From: Pseudomonas sp. PDM16
Lineage (GTDB): Bacteria; Pseudomonadota; Gammaproteobacteria; Pseudomonadales; Pseudomonadaceae
Assembly: GCF_014851865.1 (NCBI RefSeq)
Contig: NZ_JACVAM010000001.1
Location: 496,001 to 560,000 of the forward strand
DNA length: 64,000 nt
Reading direction: 5' to 3'
Part shown: in pieces, positions 38,799-47,573 of the stretch
Layout of the letters: the number at the start of each line of letters is the position of its first letter
Position numbering within the stretch: the first letter of the stretch is position 1
Notes under the pieces: model-generated
What the model saw: the letters and a program-made list of their open reading frames with translations, nothing else
Databases searched by the model: none
Told to the model about the DNA's origin: nothing
Position numbers and translations under genes: made by a program

Positions 38799-39590
38799 CT
38801 ATCTGCGAAAGAACTCGCCGGGCGTAGTACCGTATTGCTGGCGGAAAGCCGCGATGAAGGCCGACAGCGAGTCATAGCCACAAGCCAGAGCGACATCCGT
38901 CACCCGCTCGCCACGCTCCAACGGAACCAAGGCCTCGAGCAGGCGATAGCGCTGGCGCCACTGGCGAAAGCTCAGCCCGGTGTCGCGAAGGAACAGGCGG
39001 CTCAGGGTTCTTTCGGACACCCGCAGGCGCAAGCCCCACTCCGCCAGCCCCAGGTGCTGCAGTGATGGCTCGGCCAGGCCAGCACATATGGCCTGCAGAC
39101 GCTCGTCACTCGGCAACGGCAATGACAGCTCGACCGATGGAGCGATGCATAGCTGATCGAGCAACACGGCCGCCAAACGCCCAGGTGCGCCTGCCTCGTC
39201 GTACTCGACCGGTACCGCACTGAAGCTGTCGATCAGCTCCCGCAGCAGTGGGCTGACCGCCAGCACCTGACAGCTTTCCGCCCCCCAAGGCACCGCGTCA
39301 CTGGCAATGTACAGGCTGCGCATTTCCGTACCGGCGGAACTGAACACCCGATGCTCGACCCCCGCAGGAACCCACACAGCTCGTTGCGGCGGCGCGAGGA
39401 AACGGGCGCCTGCCGTTTGTACCTCCAGCACACCGGAGATAGCGTAGGAAAGCTGCACCCAGGGATGGCTATGGATGAAGGTCAATGCCTGGTTGGGCAG
39501 CGATTCGACGCGCCCGTACAATGGCCTGGGCAGTCCCACCAGACCTGGTACCTGGCGTTGCACTACATCGCTCTGTCTGTTTGGCGACAC
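38799..39590 (-). CDS. AraC-family regulator with cupin sensor domain
   Basis: The 263-residue product has an N-terminal cupin-type sensor (HSHPWVQLSYAISG and WVPAGVEHRV) and a C-terminal AraC DNA-binding domain (RVSERTLSRLFLRDTGLSFRQ, then DVALACGYDSLSAFIAAF). It resembles AraC regulators that sit beside transporters. The start is uncertain: GTG 39590 gives the usual length; a TTG upstream and a GTG at 39563 are alternatives. It diverges from the SBF-type transporter gene and probably regulates it. Confidence 0.85.
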   Translation of the reverse strand: MSPNRQSDVVQRQVPGLVGLPRPLYGRVESLPNQALTFIHSHPWVQLSYAISGVLEVQTAGARFLAPPQRAVWVPAGVEHRVFSSAGTEMRSLYIASDAVPWGAESCQVLAVSPLLRELIDSFSAVPVEYDEAGAPGRLAAVLLDQLCIAPSVELSLPLPSDERLQAICAGLAEPSLQHLGLAEWGLRLRVSERTLSRLFLRDTGLSFRQWRQRYRLLEALVPLERGERVTDVALACGYDSLSAFIAAFRQQYGTTPGEFFRR

Positions 39591-39670
39591 TGATTGGCTC
39601 TTTGGCGTTAGTCGGCAACGATGGATCAAGATAAGTTGAGCTCCATCGTCCCGCAAGCCGAGCCTATGCC

Positions 39671-40666
39671 ATGCTCCGTCGCCTTCTTCCCGACCCGTTC
39701 ACCCAGGCCCTTGTCGCCGTAGTGCTGGCTGCCAGCCTGTTGCCAGCCGAAGGCCAGGCAGTGGTAGCAGTCGACTGGATCACCAACCTGGCCATCGCCC
39801 TGCTGTTCTTTCTGCACGGCGCGAAGCTGTCGCGCTCGGCCATCATCGCCGGTGCCGGACACTGGCGCTTGCACCTGCTGGTGTTCGCCTGCACCTTCAT
39901 CGCCTTTCCTCTGCTCGGCCTGGCGCTTCGCCCGATCCTGGCACCTCTGGTAGGCCCCGAGTTGTACCTCGGCATGCTCTACCTATGCGCCCTGCCTGCC
40001 ACGGTGCAATCAGCCATTGCGTTCACTTCACTGGCGCGGGGCAACGTGCCGGCGGCGATCTGCAGCGCAGCAGCGTCCAGCCTGTTCGGCATCTTCCTCA
40101 CGCCGCTGCTGGTGACGCTGCTGCTGGACGTGCACGGCGACGGCGCCTCGACCCTGGACGCCATCGGCAAGATCACCGTACAGCTGCTACTGCCGTTCAT
40201 TGCCGGGCAGATCGCGCGGCGCTGGATCGGCGACTGGGTCGGGCGCAACAAGCACTGGCTGCGCTTCGTCGACCAGGGCTCGATCCTGCTGGTGGTCTAC
40301 GGCGCCTTCAGCGCGGCGGTGGTCGAGGGCTTGTGGCATCAGGTACCGCTGCCGGCGATGGCCGGCCTGGTGCTGGCCTGCTGCGTACTATTGGCGCTGG
40401 CGCTACTGGTGACGCACGGCGCCGCGCGGCTGTGCGGCTTCGAGCTGGAGGATCGCATCACCATCCTCTTCTGCGGCTCGAAGAAGAGCCTTGCCACCGG
40501 CGTGCCCATGGCCCAGGTGCTGTTCGCCGGCAGCAGCATCGGCCTGCTGATCCTGCCACTGATGCTGTTCCACCAGATCCAGCTGATGGTTTGCGCGGTG
40601 CTGGCGCAGCGCTATGCGCGGCGCCCGGAGTCGATCCGCGAACTGATGGGGCAGGTCGACCCCTAG
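39671..40666 (+). CDS. SBF-like bile acid:sodium symporter family transporter (YfeH-type)
   Basis: The 331-residue protein has ten membrane helices in two inverted five-helix repeats, as in the bile acid:sodium symporter / SBF-like family. Conserved segments include LCALPATVQSAIAFTSLARG and FCGSKKSLATGVPMA. The substrate is unknown; relatives carry organic anions. It starts 80 bp from the divergent AraC gene. Confidence 0.88.
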   Translation: MLRRLLPDPFTQALVAVVLAASLLPAEGQAVVAVDWITNLAIALLFFLHGAKLSRSAIIAGAGHWRLHLLVFACTFIAFPLLGLALRPILAPLVGPELYLGMLYLCALPATVQSAIAFTSLARGNVPAAICSAAASSLFGIFLTPLLVTLLLDVHGDGASTLDAIGKITVQLLLPFIAGQIARRWIGDWVGRNKHWLRFVDQGSILLVVYGAFSAAVVEGLWHQVPLPAMAGLVLACCVLLALALLVTHGAARLCGFELEDRITILFCGSKKSLATGVPMAQVLFAGSSIGLLILPLMLFHQIQLMVCAVLAQRYARRPESIRELMGQVDP

Positions 40667-40720
40667 CCGGGTAGTCGGCGCGGCGCTAGAGTGCCGCAGC
40701 ACCCTGGAGGGTCATGAACG

Positions 40721-41227
40721 ATGAGCAAATACTCATGGAAGAGGTTGATGGGAATGTCATTGCTCGTTGCCTCGCTGGACCTGGTCGCTGCTGAAGGTTT
40801 CGGCCCATCGATCTACTCCGGAATGAACGCACGCTTCGACCCAGTCGCCGAGGCCCGCTACCGCCAACCCGAGGCCGAACTGCGTCTGCTACTGGCCTAT
40901 CAGAAGGCGAATACCGCCACCAACCATTTCTGCCTACTGGGCTATCGCTGGGACTACGGCCTGGAGTTCGTCTCGGTGCATTGGCGCGAGGCGCAGATGA
41001 TCCTGCGCTGGCATGGCGAGGGGGACTGGGTCGAAGATTTCCTCTCGGCGGTAGTGAGCGATGGCGTCGACCTGCAGACCGGCGTGATCGACGCCGAGGA
41101 TTCGCGTGGCAGCACCTTCCTGGTGACCCGGCGTAACGCTGAAGGCACTCTCGAGGATTGCCGCCGGCATGGCCGCGAGTATGTGATCGAGCCCTTCACG
41201 CCGCCTCCGCCGGTCAAAGAGGAGTAG
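40721..41227 (+). CDS. Secreted hypothetical protein
   Basis: The 168-residue product has a probable Sec signal peptide (cleavage near VAA-EGFG, residue 24) and a mature part of about 144 residues. No recognised domain was found. The C terminus is proline- and acid-rich (FTPPPPVKEE). It contains two Cys residues far apart. A GGAGG stretch lies about ten bases before the ATG. It sits 54 bp after the transporter gene on the same strand, and 66 bp before the radical SAM gene. Confidence 0.65.
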   Translation: MSKYSWKRLMGMSLLVASLDLVAAEGFGPSIYSGMNARFDPVAEARYRQPEAELRLLLAYQKANTATNHFCLLGYRWDYGLEFVSVHWREAQMILRWHGEGDWVEDFLSAVVSDGVDLQTGVIDAEDSRGSTFLVTRRNAEGTLEDCRRHGREYVIEPFTPPPPVKEE

Positions 41228-41252
41228 TCGCCGCTGGCGTGTGGGTGCGAAT

Positions 41253-41282
41253 CATAATACTGTTCATGCATACAGTATTATG
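41253..41282. promoter_or_regulatory. LexA-type SOS box within a 30-bp palindrome
   Basis: The core CTGT-N8-ACAG (41260-41275) matches the LexA box of gammaproteobacteria. It sits within a longer perfect inverted repeat with 11-bp arms (CATAATACTGT / ACAGTATTATG). It ends 11 bp before the start of the radical SAM gene, so LexA binding would block its expression. The P. aeruginosa homologue PA0069 is, to my recollection, in the LexA regulon. Confidence 0.85.
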
Positions 41283-41293
41283 GAGCAATATCC

Positions 41294-42355
41294 ATGTCCG
41301 TCATCTTGCCGCCCCGTGGCCGCGGCACCGCCAGCAATCCACACAATCGCTTCGCCCCGACTCGCAACGAGGTCGAGGACGACGGCTGGTTCCAGAGCGA
41401 AACACCGCCCTGCCGCGCTAGCGAGGTACGTGCCGAGCGAGCCAAGACGGTGATCACCCGCAACCAGTCGCCCGACGTCGGCTTCGACCGCTCGGTGAAC
41501 CCTTATCGCGGCTGCGAGCATGGCTGCATCTACTGTTTCGCCCGACCCAGTCACGCCTATTGGGACATGTCGCCGGGCATCGACTTCGAGACCCGGCTGA
41601 TCGCCAAGACCAACCTGGCCGAACGTCTGGAGGAGGAACTGAGCAAGCCCGGCTATACGCCACAGCCAATTGCCCTGGGCATCAACACCGACGCCTACCA
41701 GCCGATCGAGCGCGAGCAACGCCTGACCCGCCAAGCCCTGGAGATTCTGCTGCGCTTTCGCCATCCGCTGCACATAGTCACCAAGAGCTCACTGATCCTG
41801 CGTGACCTCGACCTGCTGCAGGAGCTGGCCAGCCGCAACCTGGTCAGCGTGGCGTTCAGCCTGACCACGCTGGACGACGAACTGAAGCGCATCATGGAGC
41901 CGCGCACCGCCTCGCCCGGCGCGCGCCTGCGGGCCATGCGCAGCCTGCGTCAGGCCGGGGTACCGGTGACGGCGCTGGTGGCGCCGATCATCCCGATGAT
42001 CAACGACATGGAGCTGGAGCGTATTCTCGAGGCTGCCCGCGATGCCGGCGCCAATTCGGCCGGTTACGTGCTGCTGCGCCTGCCGTTGGAGATTGCCGAG
42101 CTGTTCGAGGAATGGCTGCAGAGCCATTTCCCCGAGCGCGCCGAGCACGTGATGAGCCTGATCCGCCAGTCCCGCGGCGGCAAGAACTATGACAGCCGCT
42201 TCGGCAGCCGCATGCGCGGCGAAGGTGCCTTTGCCGACCTGCTGTCGCAGCGCTTCCGCCTGGCGCGCAAGCGCTTTGGGCTGACCCACCGTGACGGCTT
42301 CAATCTCGATTGCAGCCAGTTCGCCCCGCCTGGACAGCAACTGGCGCTGCTGTAA
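41294..42355 (+). CDS. Radical SAM protein, PA0069 / spore photoproduct lyase-like family
   Basis: The 353-residue enzyme carries the radical SAM cluster motif C74-x3-C78-x2-C81 in GCEHGCIYCF, followed by a GxN-type segment (GINTDAYQP). It belongs to the COG1533 group related to spore photoproduct lyase, but lacks a proven reaction. The LexA box directly upstream predicts SOS induction, which suggests a DNA-damage role. It starts at ATG 41294 with GGAG about nine bases before. Confidence 0.93.
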   Translation: MSVILPPRGRGTASNPHNRFAPTRNEVEDDGWFQSETPPCRASEVRAERAKTVITRNQSPDVGFDRSVNPYRGCEHGCIYCFARPSHAYWDMSPGIDFETRLIAKTNLAERLEEELSKPGYTPQPIALGINTDAYQPIEREQRLTRQALEILLRFRHPLHIVTKSSLILRDLDLLQELASRNLVSVAFSLTTLDDELKRIMEPRTASPGARLRAMRSLRQAGVPVTALVAPIIPMINDMELERILEAARDAGANSAGYVLLRLPLEIAELFEEWLQSHFPERAEHVMSLIRQSRGGKNYDSRFGSRMRGEGAFADLLSQRFRLARKRFGLTHRDGFNLDCSQFAPPGQQLALL

Positions 42356-42452
42356 ACGAAATGTGACTCACCGATGCTGGCAACTGTCCGCATGCCAGGT
42401 CGATAATCCACACCGCGCTCAAGCGCGACGGTCCAGCACGAGGTGAGACGCC

Positions 42453-43178
42453 ATGCCCTACAAGCACAACGCCATTCCCCTGCAGGCGCGTACAGCGCCG
42501 GAAAGCGCCGACGAGGCCCTGAGCGCCATCGTTGGCGGCTTCAAGCGCTTTCGCAACGAGGTCTTCCCGCAGCAGGAAGAACTGTTCAAGGCGCTGGCCA
42601 GCGCGCAGAACCCGCGCGCCATGTTCATCACCTGCGCCGACTCGCGCATCGTCCCCGAGCTAATCACCCAGAGCGCGCCGGGCGACCTGTTCGTGACCCG
42701 CAATGTCGGTAACGTGGTGCCGGCCTACGGGCAGATGATGGGGGGGGTTTCCACCGCCATTGAGTACGCGGTGCTGGCCCTGGGCGTGCAGCACATCATC
42801 GTCTGCGGTCACTCCGACTGTGGCGCGATGAAGGCGGTACTGGCTCCCGAGACTCTGGAGAGCATGCCGACGGTAAAAGCCTGGCTGCGCCACAGTGAGG
42901 TAGCGCTCAAGGTGGTCGAGGCCAACTGCGGCTGCGACGGCCACGACACCCTGGGCATCCTCACCGAGGAAAACGTGGTGGCCCAGCTCAACCACCTGTG
43001 CACCCACCCTTCGGTGGCGGCGCGCGTGGCCAGCGGTCAGCTGTTCATCCACGGCTGGGTATACGACATCGAGACCAGCGCGATCCGTGCCTACGACGCC
43101 GAGAGTGGGAACTTCCTGCCGCTGGACGGCGAGGTGGTGCCGATGGCCACGCCCAAGGCGCGCTATCCGGCGCGCTGA
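42453..43178 (+). CDS. Beta-class carbonic anhydrase
   Basis: The 241-residue protein interconverts CO2 and bicarbonate. Zinc ligands C61, H120 and C123 and the D63/R65 dyad are present (CADSR and HSDCGA). It matches P. aeruginosa PA0102 (psCA1) by my recollection, which also precedes the PA0104-cox region. A run of eight G (42740-42747) in the coding region reads as Gly-Gly-Val and is in frame. A terminator follows after the stop. Confidence 0.95.
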   Translation: MPYKHNAIPLQARTAPESADEALSAIVGGFKRFRNEVFPQQEELFKALASAQNPRAMFITCADSRIVPELITQSAPGDLFVTRNVGNVVPAYGQMMGGVSTAIEYAVLALGVQHIIVCGHSDCGAMKAVLAPETLESMPTVKAWLRHSEVALKVVEANCGCDGHDTLGILTEENVVAQLNHLCTHPSVAARVASGQLFIHGWVYDIETSAIRAYDAESGNFLPLDGEVVPMATPKARYPAR

Positions 43179-43184
43179 AACGAC

Positions 43185-43206
43185 AAGGCCCGCATAAGCG
43201 GGCCTT
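43185..43206. terminator. Bidirectional terminator between carbonic anhydrase and the convergent gene
   Basis: A 9-bp perfect stem AAGGCCCGC / GCGGGCCTT with a 4-base ATAA loop lies between two convergent genes. T content after it is low, so termination efficiency is uncertain. Confidence 0.65.
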
Positions 43207-43224
43207 GTTGCATCTGGAACGAGC

Positions 43225-43866
43225 TCAGGCTGGCAGGCCCAGCTCCACACCCAGCTGGCGCGACAGGCATGGCCAGTTCTGCCAGGCCGCCACCGTCTGC
43301 GGGTTGCTCAGGCGAGTGCGATATTCCTGCACCGAGTCCTGCTGGAACACCTGCTCGCCCAGCATCTCTTCCACCGCATGGTGCACGGCTTCGTCGAGCT
43401 GGTTGGCGAACGGTTCACCGATCAGCTGGTGGGCGATCACGTTAGCCACTGTGGTATCCAGCGGGATCAATGGCTGGCCCAGATGAGCGATATAACGGTC
43501 GTTCACTTCCTCGACCATGCGGTGGGCCAGATAGGCCTCGTCCAGCAGCGCATCCAGGCCCTGATGCCCCTCCATGATGCTCGGCGGGCTGAGGAAAAAC
43601 TGCTCAGCCAGCTTCAGCACTGGCTTCACCTGCGGTTCGATGCCAGCCTCTCGCGCCACGGCATTGGCCGCATCCAGCACATCCGGCACCTGCTCCACAT
43701 AGGCGGCGACGAAGCGTTCGAGCACGCCACGAGCATCACTGGCGGGCAGCCGGATGGTCGGGTGCAGACGATCGAGCTGGCTGTCGAGCTGGCGGGCGAG
43801 AGCGCCGCTGGTGGATTCATGAGAGAGGGCGAGCTGGATCTGTTCGCGCAGGGCGGCGGTGTTCAT
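43225..43866 (-). CDS. Conserved hypothetical protein (PA0104-like)
   Basis: The 213-residue soluble, mostly helical protein has no recognised domain, no signal peptide and no membrane segment. It has a conserved-looking stretch LDEAYLAHRMVEEVNDRYI near residue 107. The same position beside the carbonic anhydrase and cox operon is held by PA0104 in P. aeruginosa. The ATG at 43866 is clear. It diverges from coxB across a 373-bp gap. Confidence 0.8.
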   Translation of the reverse strand: MNTAALREQIQLALSHESTSGALARQLDSQLDRLHPTIRLPASDARGVLERFVAAYVEQVPDVLDAANAVAREAGIEPQVKPVLKLAEQFFLSPPSIMEGHQGLDALLDEAYLAHRMVEEVNDRYIAHLGQPLIPLDTTVANVIAHQLIGEPFANQLDEAVHHAVEEMLGEQVFQQDSVQEYRTRLSNPQTVAAWQNWPCLSRQLGVELGLPA

Positions 43867-44239
43867 GACGACTCCGGATGGACATGAAGTGGAAGCAAAA
43901 AACTCACATTAGCTGGCATCGGGCAATGACTAAGATCGGATTGTCATAATTATTTCATGGTTATGCGGACGGGCTATAAAAAGCGCCACCGCTCTGCCAT
44001 GCAGCTTGCGCCGCCCTAGCGCGACGGGGGCTGGCAGAAATCGGGCGTTATTTTTCTGGCTGCGTTGTGATGTCGCAGTCGCTGTCTATACTCGAACTCG
44101 CAAGGCGTGAACCTGATGGAACCGGACGGGCTTCGGCACGGAGAGGTTTCGACAAGTTGTAGGCCAGCAGTATCGGCAGTCGATCCCTTAGCCGCAGGCT
44201 TAGCCGGCGGGATAACAAGAACAACGAGGGGAACCCGCA
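43867..44239 (+). promoter_or_regulatory. 373-bp intergenic region upstream of coxB (promoter / long leader candidate)
   Basis: There is no credible gene here; short open frames read through it but look noncoding. A TATAAA hexamer preceded by C (GGGCTATAAA, 43971-43980) is a good -10, but no -35 stands at the right distance, which is the look of an RpoS-dependent promoter. This fits the reported RpoS dependence of the caa3 operon in P. aeruginosa. If used, it gives a 5' leader of about 250 bases. No riboswitch or binding motif could be assigned in it. Confidence 0.4.
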
Positions 44240-45367
44240 ATGATGCGACATCCACGAGTCTGGATGGGCCTCCTGCTGTGGTTGGCATTTGGCTCGGCGC
44301 ACGCCGAGTGGGCAGTGAACATGCTGCCGGGTGTCACCGAGGTCAGCCGTTCAGTCTTCGATCTGCACATGATCATTTTCTGGATCTGCGTCGTGATCGG
44401 CGTGGTGGTATTCGGCGTGATGTTCTGGTCGATGCTGGTCCACCGCCGCTCCACCGGGCAGAAGCCCGCGCACTTCCACGAGAGCACCACGGTCGAGATC
44501 CTCTGGACCGTAGTGCCCTTCGTCATCCTGGTGGTGATGGCCGTACCGGCCACCAAGACCCTGATCGACATCTATGACACGTCCGAGTCCGAGCTGGACA
44601 TCCAGGTCACCGGCTACCAGTGGAAATGGCACTACAAGTACCTGGGCCAGGATGTGGAATTCTTCAGCAACCTGGCCACTCCATCCGCCCAGATCTACAA
44701 CAAGGCTGAGAAGGACGAGCACTACCTGCTGGAGGTCGACGAGCCGCTGGTGGTGCCGGTGGGGACCAAGGTGCGCTTCCTGATCACTGCTGCTGATGTG
44801 ATCCACTCCTGGTGGGTGCCAGCTCTCGCTGTGAAGAAGGACGCCATTCCCGGCTTCGTCAACGAATCCTGGACGCGTATCGAGGAGCCCGGCATCTACC
44901 GTGGCCAGTGCACCGAGCTGTGCGGCAAGGACCACGGATTCATGCCCGTGGTAGTCGAGGCCAAGAGCAAGGAAGACTTCGCCAAGTGGCTGGCCGAGCG
45001 CAAGGAACAGGCTGCCAAGATCAAGGAGCTGACCAGCAAGGAGTGGACGCTGGAAGAGCTGGTCGAGCGCGGTGACAAGGTCTACCACACCGCCTGCGCC
45101 TCCTGTCACCAGGCCGAAGGCCAGGGTCTGCCGCCAATGTTCCCGGCACTCAAAGGCTCGAAGATCGCCCTCGGACCGAAGAAGGATCACCTCGACATCG
45201 TCTACCACGGTAAGCAGGGCACGGCCATGGCCGCGTTCGGCAAGCAACTGTCGGAAGTGGATATCGCCGCCGTCATCACCTACGAGCGCAACGCCTGGGG
45301 CAACAACGTCGGAGACATGGTGACCCCGAAAGAAGTGCTTGAGCTCAAGCAGGCCGAGGAGAAGTGA
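44240..45367 (+). CDS. coxB: Cytochrome c oxidase subunit II with cytochrome c domain (caa3)
   Basis: The 375-residue protein has a signal peptide, two membrane helices (about residues 43-66 and 88-106), a CuA cupredoxin domain (H189, C224, C228, H232, M235) and a C-terminal cytochrome c domain with CASCH (C286, C289, H290). The fused heme c is what makes the oxidase caa3-type. Electrons from periplasmic cytochrome c enter here. Two ATGs, 44240 and 44243, are possible starts. coxA follows after 1 bp. Confidence 0.96.
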   Translation: MMRHPRVWMGLLLWLAFGSAHAEWAVNMLPGVTEVSRSVFDLHMIIFWICVVIGVVVFGVMFWSMLVHRRSTGQKPAHFHESTTVEILWTVVPFVILVVMAVPATKTLIDIYDTSESELDIQVTGYQWKWHYKYLGQDVEFFSNLATPSAQIYNKAEKDEHYLLEVDEPLVVPVGTKVRFLITAADVIHSWWVPALAVKKDAIPGFVNESWTRIEEPGIYRGQCTELCGKDHGFMPVVVEAKSKEDFAKWLAERKEQAAKIKELTSKEWTLEELVERGDKVYHTACASCHQAEGQGLPPMFPALKGSKIALGPKKDHLDIVYHGKQGTAMAAFGKQLSEVDIAAVITYERNAWGNNVGDMVTPKEVLELKQAEEK

Positions 45368-45368
45368 C

Positions 45369-46970
45369 ATGAGTGCTGTGATCGACTCTCACAAAGAGCA
45401 TGGTCATGCCGGGCATGACCACCACCACGGCCCCGCCAAGGGCCTGATGCGCTGGGTGCTGACCACCAACCACAAGGACATCGGCAGCATGTACCTGTGG
45501 TTCAGCTTCGCCATGTTCCTGCTCGGCGGGTCCATGGCCATGGTGATCCGCGCCGAGCTGTTCCAGCCGGGCCTGCAGATCGTCGAGCCGGCGTTCTTCA
45601 ACCAGATGACCACCATGCACGGCCTGATCATGGTGTTCGGCGCCGTGATGCCGGCCTTCGTCGGCCTGGCCAACTGGATGATCCCGCTGATGGTCGGCGC
45701 GCCGGACATGGCCCTGCCGCGGATGAACAACTTCAGCTTCTGGCTGCTGCCGGCGGCCTTCGGCCTGCTGGTCAGTACCTTGTTCACGGAAGGTGGCGGG
45801 CCGAACTTCGGTTGGACTTTCTATGCGCCACTGTCGACGACGTACGCACCGGAATCGGTGACCTTCTTCATCTTCGCCGTGCACCTGATGGGCATCAGCT
45901 CGATCATGGGTGCGATCAACGTGATCGCCACCATCCTCAATCTGCGTGCCCCCGGCATGACCCTGATGAAGATGCCGCTGTTCGTCTGGACCTGGCTGAT
46001 CACCGCCTTCCTGCTGATCGCGGTGATGCCGGTGCTAGCCGGGGTGGTGACCATGATGCTGATGGACATCCACTTCGGCACCAGCTTCTTCAGTGCGGCC
46101 GGTGGCGGCGATCCGGTGCTGTTCCAGCACGTGTTCTGGTTCTTCGGCCACCCCGAGGTATACATCATGATCCTGCCGGCCTTCGGTGCCGTCAGCTCGA
46201 TCATCCCGGCCTTCGCGCGCAAGCCGCTGTTCGGTTATACCTCGATGGTCTACGCAACTGCAGCTATCGCCTTCCTGTCGTTCATCGTCTGGGCGCACCA
46301 CATGTTCACCGTCGGCATCCCGCTGACCGGCGAGCTGTTCTTCATGTACGCCACCATGCTGATTGCCGTGCCCACTGGAGTGAAGGTATTCAACTGGGTA
46401 AGCACCATGTGGCAGGGCTCGATGACCTTCGAGGCTCCCATGCTGTTCGCCGTGGCCTTCGTCATCCTGTTCACCATCGGCGGCTTCTCCGGGCTGATGC
46501 TGGCCATCGCCCCGGCGGACTTCCAGTATCACGACACCTACTTCGTGGTGGCACACTTCCACTACGTGCTGGTGCCTGGGGCGATCTTCGGCATCTTCGC
46601 CTCCGCCTACTACTGGCTGCCCAAGTGGACCGGCCACATGTACGACGAGACTCTGGCCAAGCTGCACTTCTGGATGAGCTTCATCGGCATGAACATGGCC
46701 TTCTTCCCGATGCACTTCGTCGGCCTGGCCGGCATGCCACGGCGAATTCCGGACTACAACCTGCAGTTCGCCGACTTCAACATGATTTCGTCGATCGGCG
46801 CGTTTACCTTCGGTGCCACCCAGCTCCTCTTCCTGTTCATCGTCATCAAGTGCATCCGTGGCGGCAAGCCGGCACCGGCCAAGCCTTGGGACGGTGCCGA
46901 GGGGCTGGAATGGACGGTGCCGTCGCCAGCGCCCTACCACACCTTCACCACGCCACCGGAAGTGAAGTAG
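45369..46970 (+). CDS. coxA: Cytochrome c oxidase subunit I
   Basis: The 533-residue catalytic subunit has twelve membrane helices and the heme-copper ligands in MHGLIMVFG, WFFGHPEVYI (with the Tyr of the His-Tyr crosslink), VWAHHMF and VAHFHYVL. The N terminus (HKEHGHAGHDHHHG, residues 8-21) is unusually His-rich and precedes the first helix. It could bind copper during assembly. ATG 45369 with GAGGAG upstream is used; the longer frame runs into coxB. Confidence 0.97.
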   Translation: MSAVIDSHKEHGHAGHDHHHGPAKGLMRWVLTTNHKDIGSMYLWFSFAMFLLGGSMAMVIRAELFQPGLQIVEPAFFNQMTTMHGLIMVFGAVMPAFVGLANWMIPLMVGAPDMALPRMNNFSFWLLPAAFGLLVSTLFTEGGGPNFGWTFYAPLSTTYAPESVTFFIFAVHLMGISSIMGAINVIATILNLRAPGMTLMKMPLFVWTWLITAFLLIAVMPVLAGVVTMMLMDIHFGTSFFSAAGGGDPVLFQHVFWFFGHPEVYIMILPAFGAVSSIIPAFARKPLFGYTSMVYATAAIAFLSFIVWAHHMFTVGIPLTGELFFMYATMLIAVPTGVKVFNWVSTMWQGSMTFEAPMLFAVAFVILFTIGGFSGLMLAIAPADFQYHDTYFVVAHFHYVLVPGAIFGIFASAYYWLPKWTGHMYDETLAKLHFWMSFIGMNMAFFPMHFVGLAGMPRRIPDYNLQFADFNMISSIGAFTFGATQLLFLFIVIKCIRGGKPAPAKPWDGAEGLEWTVPSPAPYHTFTTPPEVK

Positions 46971-46980
46971 GAGAACGGCC

Positions 46981-47559
46981 ATGAGCGAAGCCCTGGACAA
47001 CCGCCGTCTGGTCCTCCGCCTACTGGCGGTAGTGGTCGGCATGTTCGCCTTCGGCTTCGCCCTGGTGCCGATCTACGACGTGATGTGCCAGGCCTTCGGT
47101 ATCAACGGCAAGACCGCCGGCGCCTTCCAGGGCGAGCAGGTGGTGGACGAGCAGCGCCAGGTGCGCGTGCAGTTTCTCGCCACCAATGCTGCGGACATGG
47201 TCTGGGAGTTCCGCCCCACGGCGGACGAGCTGACGGTGTCGGCCGGAGCGAGCAACGAGATGCTGTTCATCGCGTACAACCCCACCGACAAGCCGATGAC
47301 CGCCCAGGCTATTCCCAGCGTGGCGCCGTCCAAGGCCGCCGCCTTCTTTCACAAAACCGAGTGCTTCTGCTTCACCCAACAGGTGCTGCAGCCGGGCGAG
47401 CGCATCGAGATGCCGGTGCGCTTCATCGTCGACCGTGACCTGCCCAAGGATGTAAAGCACCTGACCCTGGCCTACACCCTGTTCGATATCACTGCGCGCA
47501 AACCACCCGTCGCGCAGGCGACTCTTGCCCAGACAGCCCCTACCCGGGCGGCTCCATAA
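46981..47559 (+). CDS. ctaG: CtaG/Cox11 copper-insertion protein
   Basis: The 192-residue protein has an N-terminal membrane helix (about residues 10-30) and a periplasmic Ig-like domain with the copper motif CFCF (in TECFCFTQQ). It delivers copper to CuB of subunit I. It starts 10 bp after coxA and ends 14 bp before coxC. Confidence 0.95.
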   Translation: MSEALDNRRLVLRLLAVVVGMFAFGFALVPIYDVMCQAFGINGKTAGAFQGEQVVDEQRQVRVQFLATNAADMVWEFRPTADELTVSAGASNEMLFIAYNPTDKPMTAQAIPSVAPSKAAAFFHKTECFCFTQQVLQPGERIEMPVRFIVDRDLPKDVKHLTLAYTLFDITARKPPVAQATLAQTAPTRAAP

Positions 47560-47573
47560 GGAGAACAAGAAAA

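Noticed and set aside
42740..42747. Run of eight G in the beta-carbonic anhydrase as a phase-variation tract.
   Set aside because: The frame is intact, the residues (Met-Gly-Gly-Val) are conserved in the family, and no evidence of variation is available from one sequence.
43867..44239. A small RNA gene in the coxB upstream gap.
   Set aside because: No promoter-terminator pair bounding a short transcript is visible.
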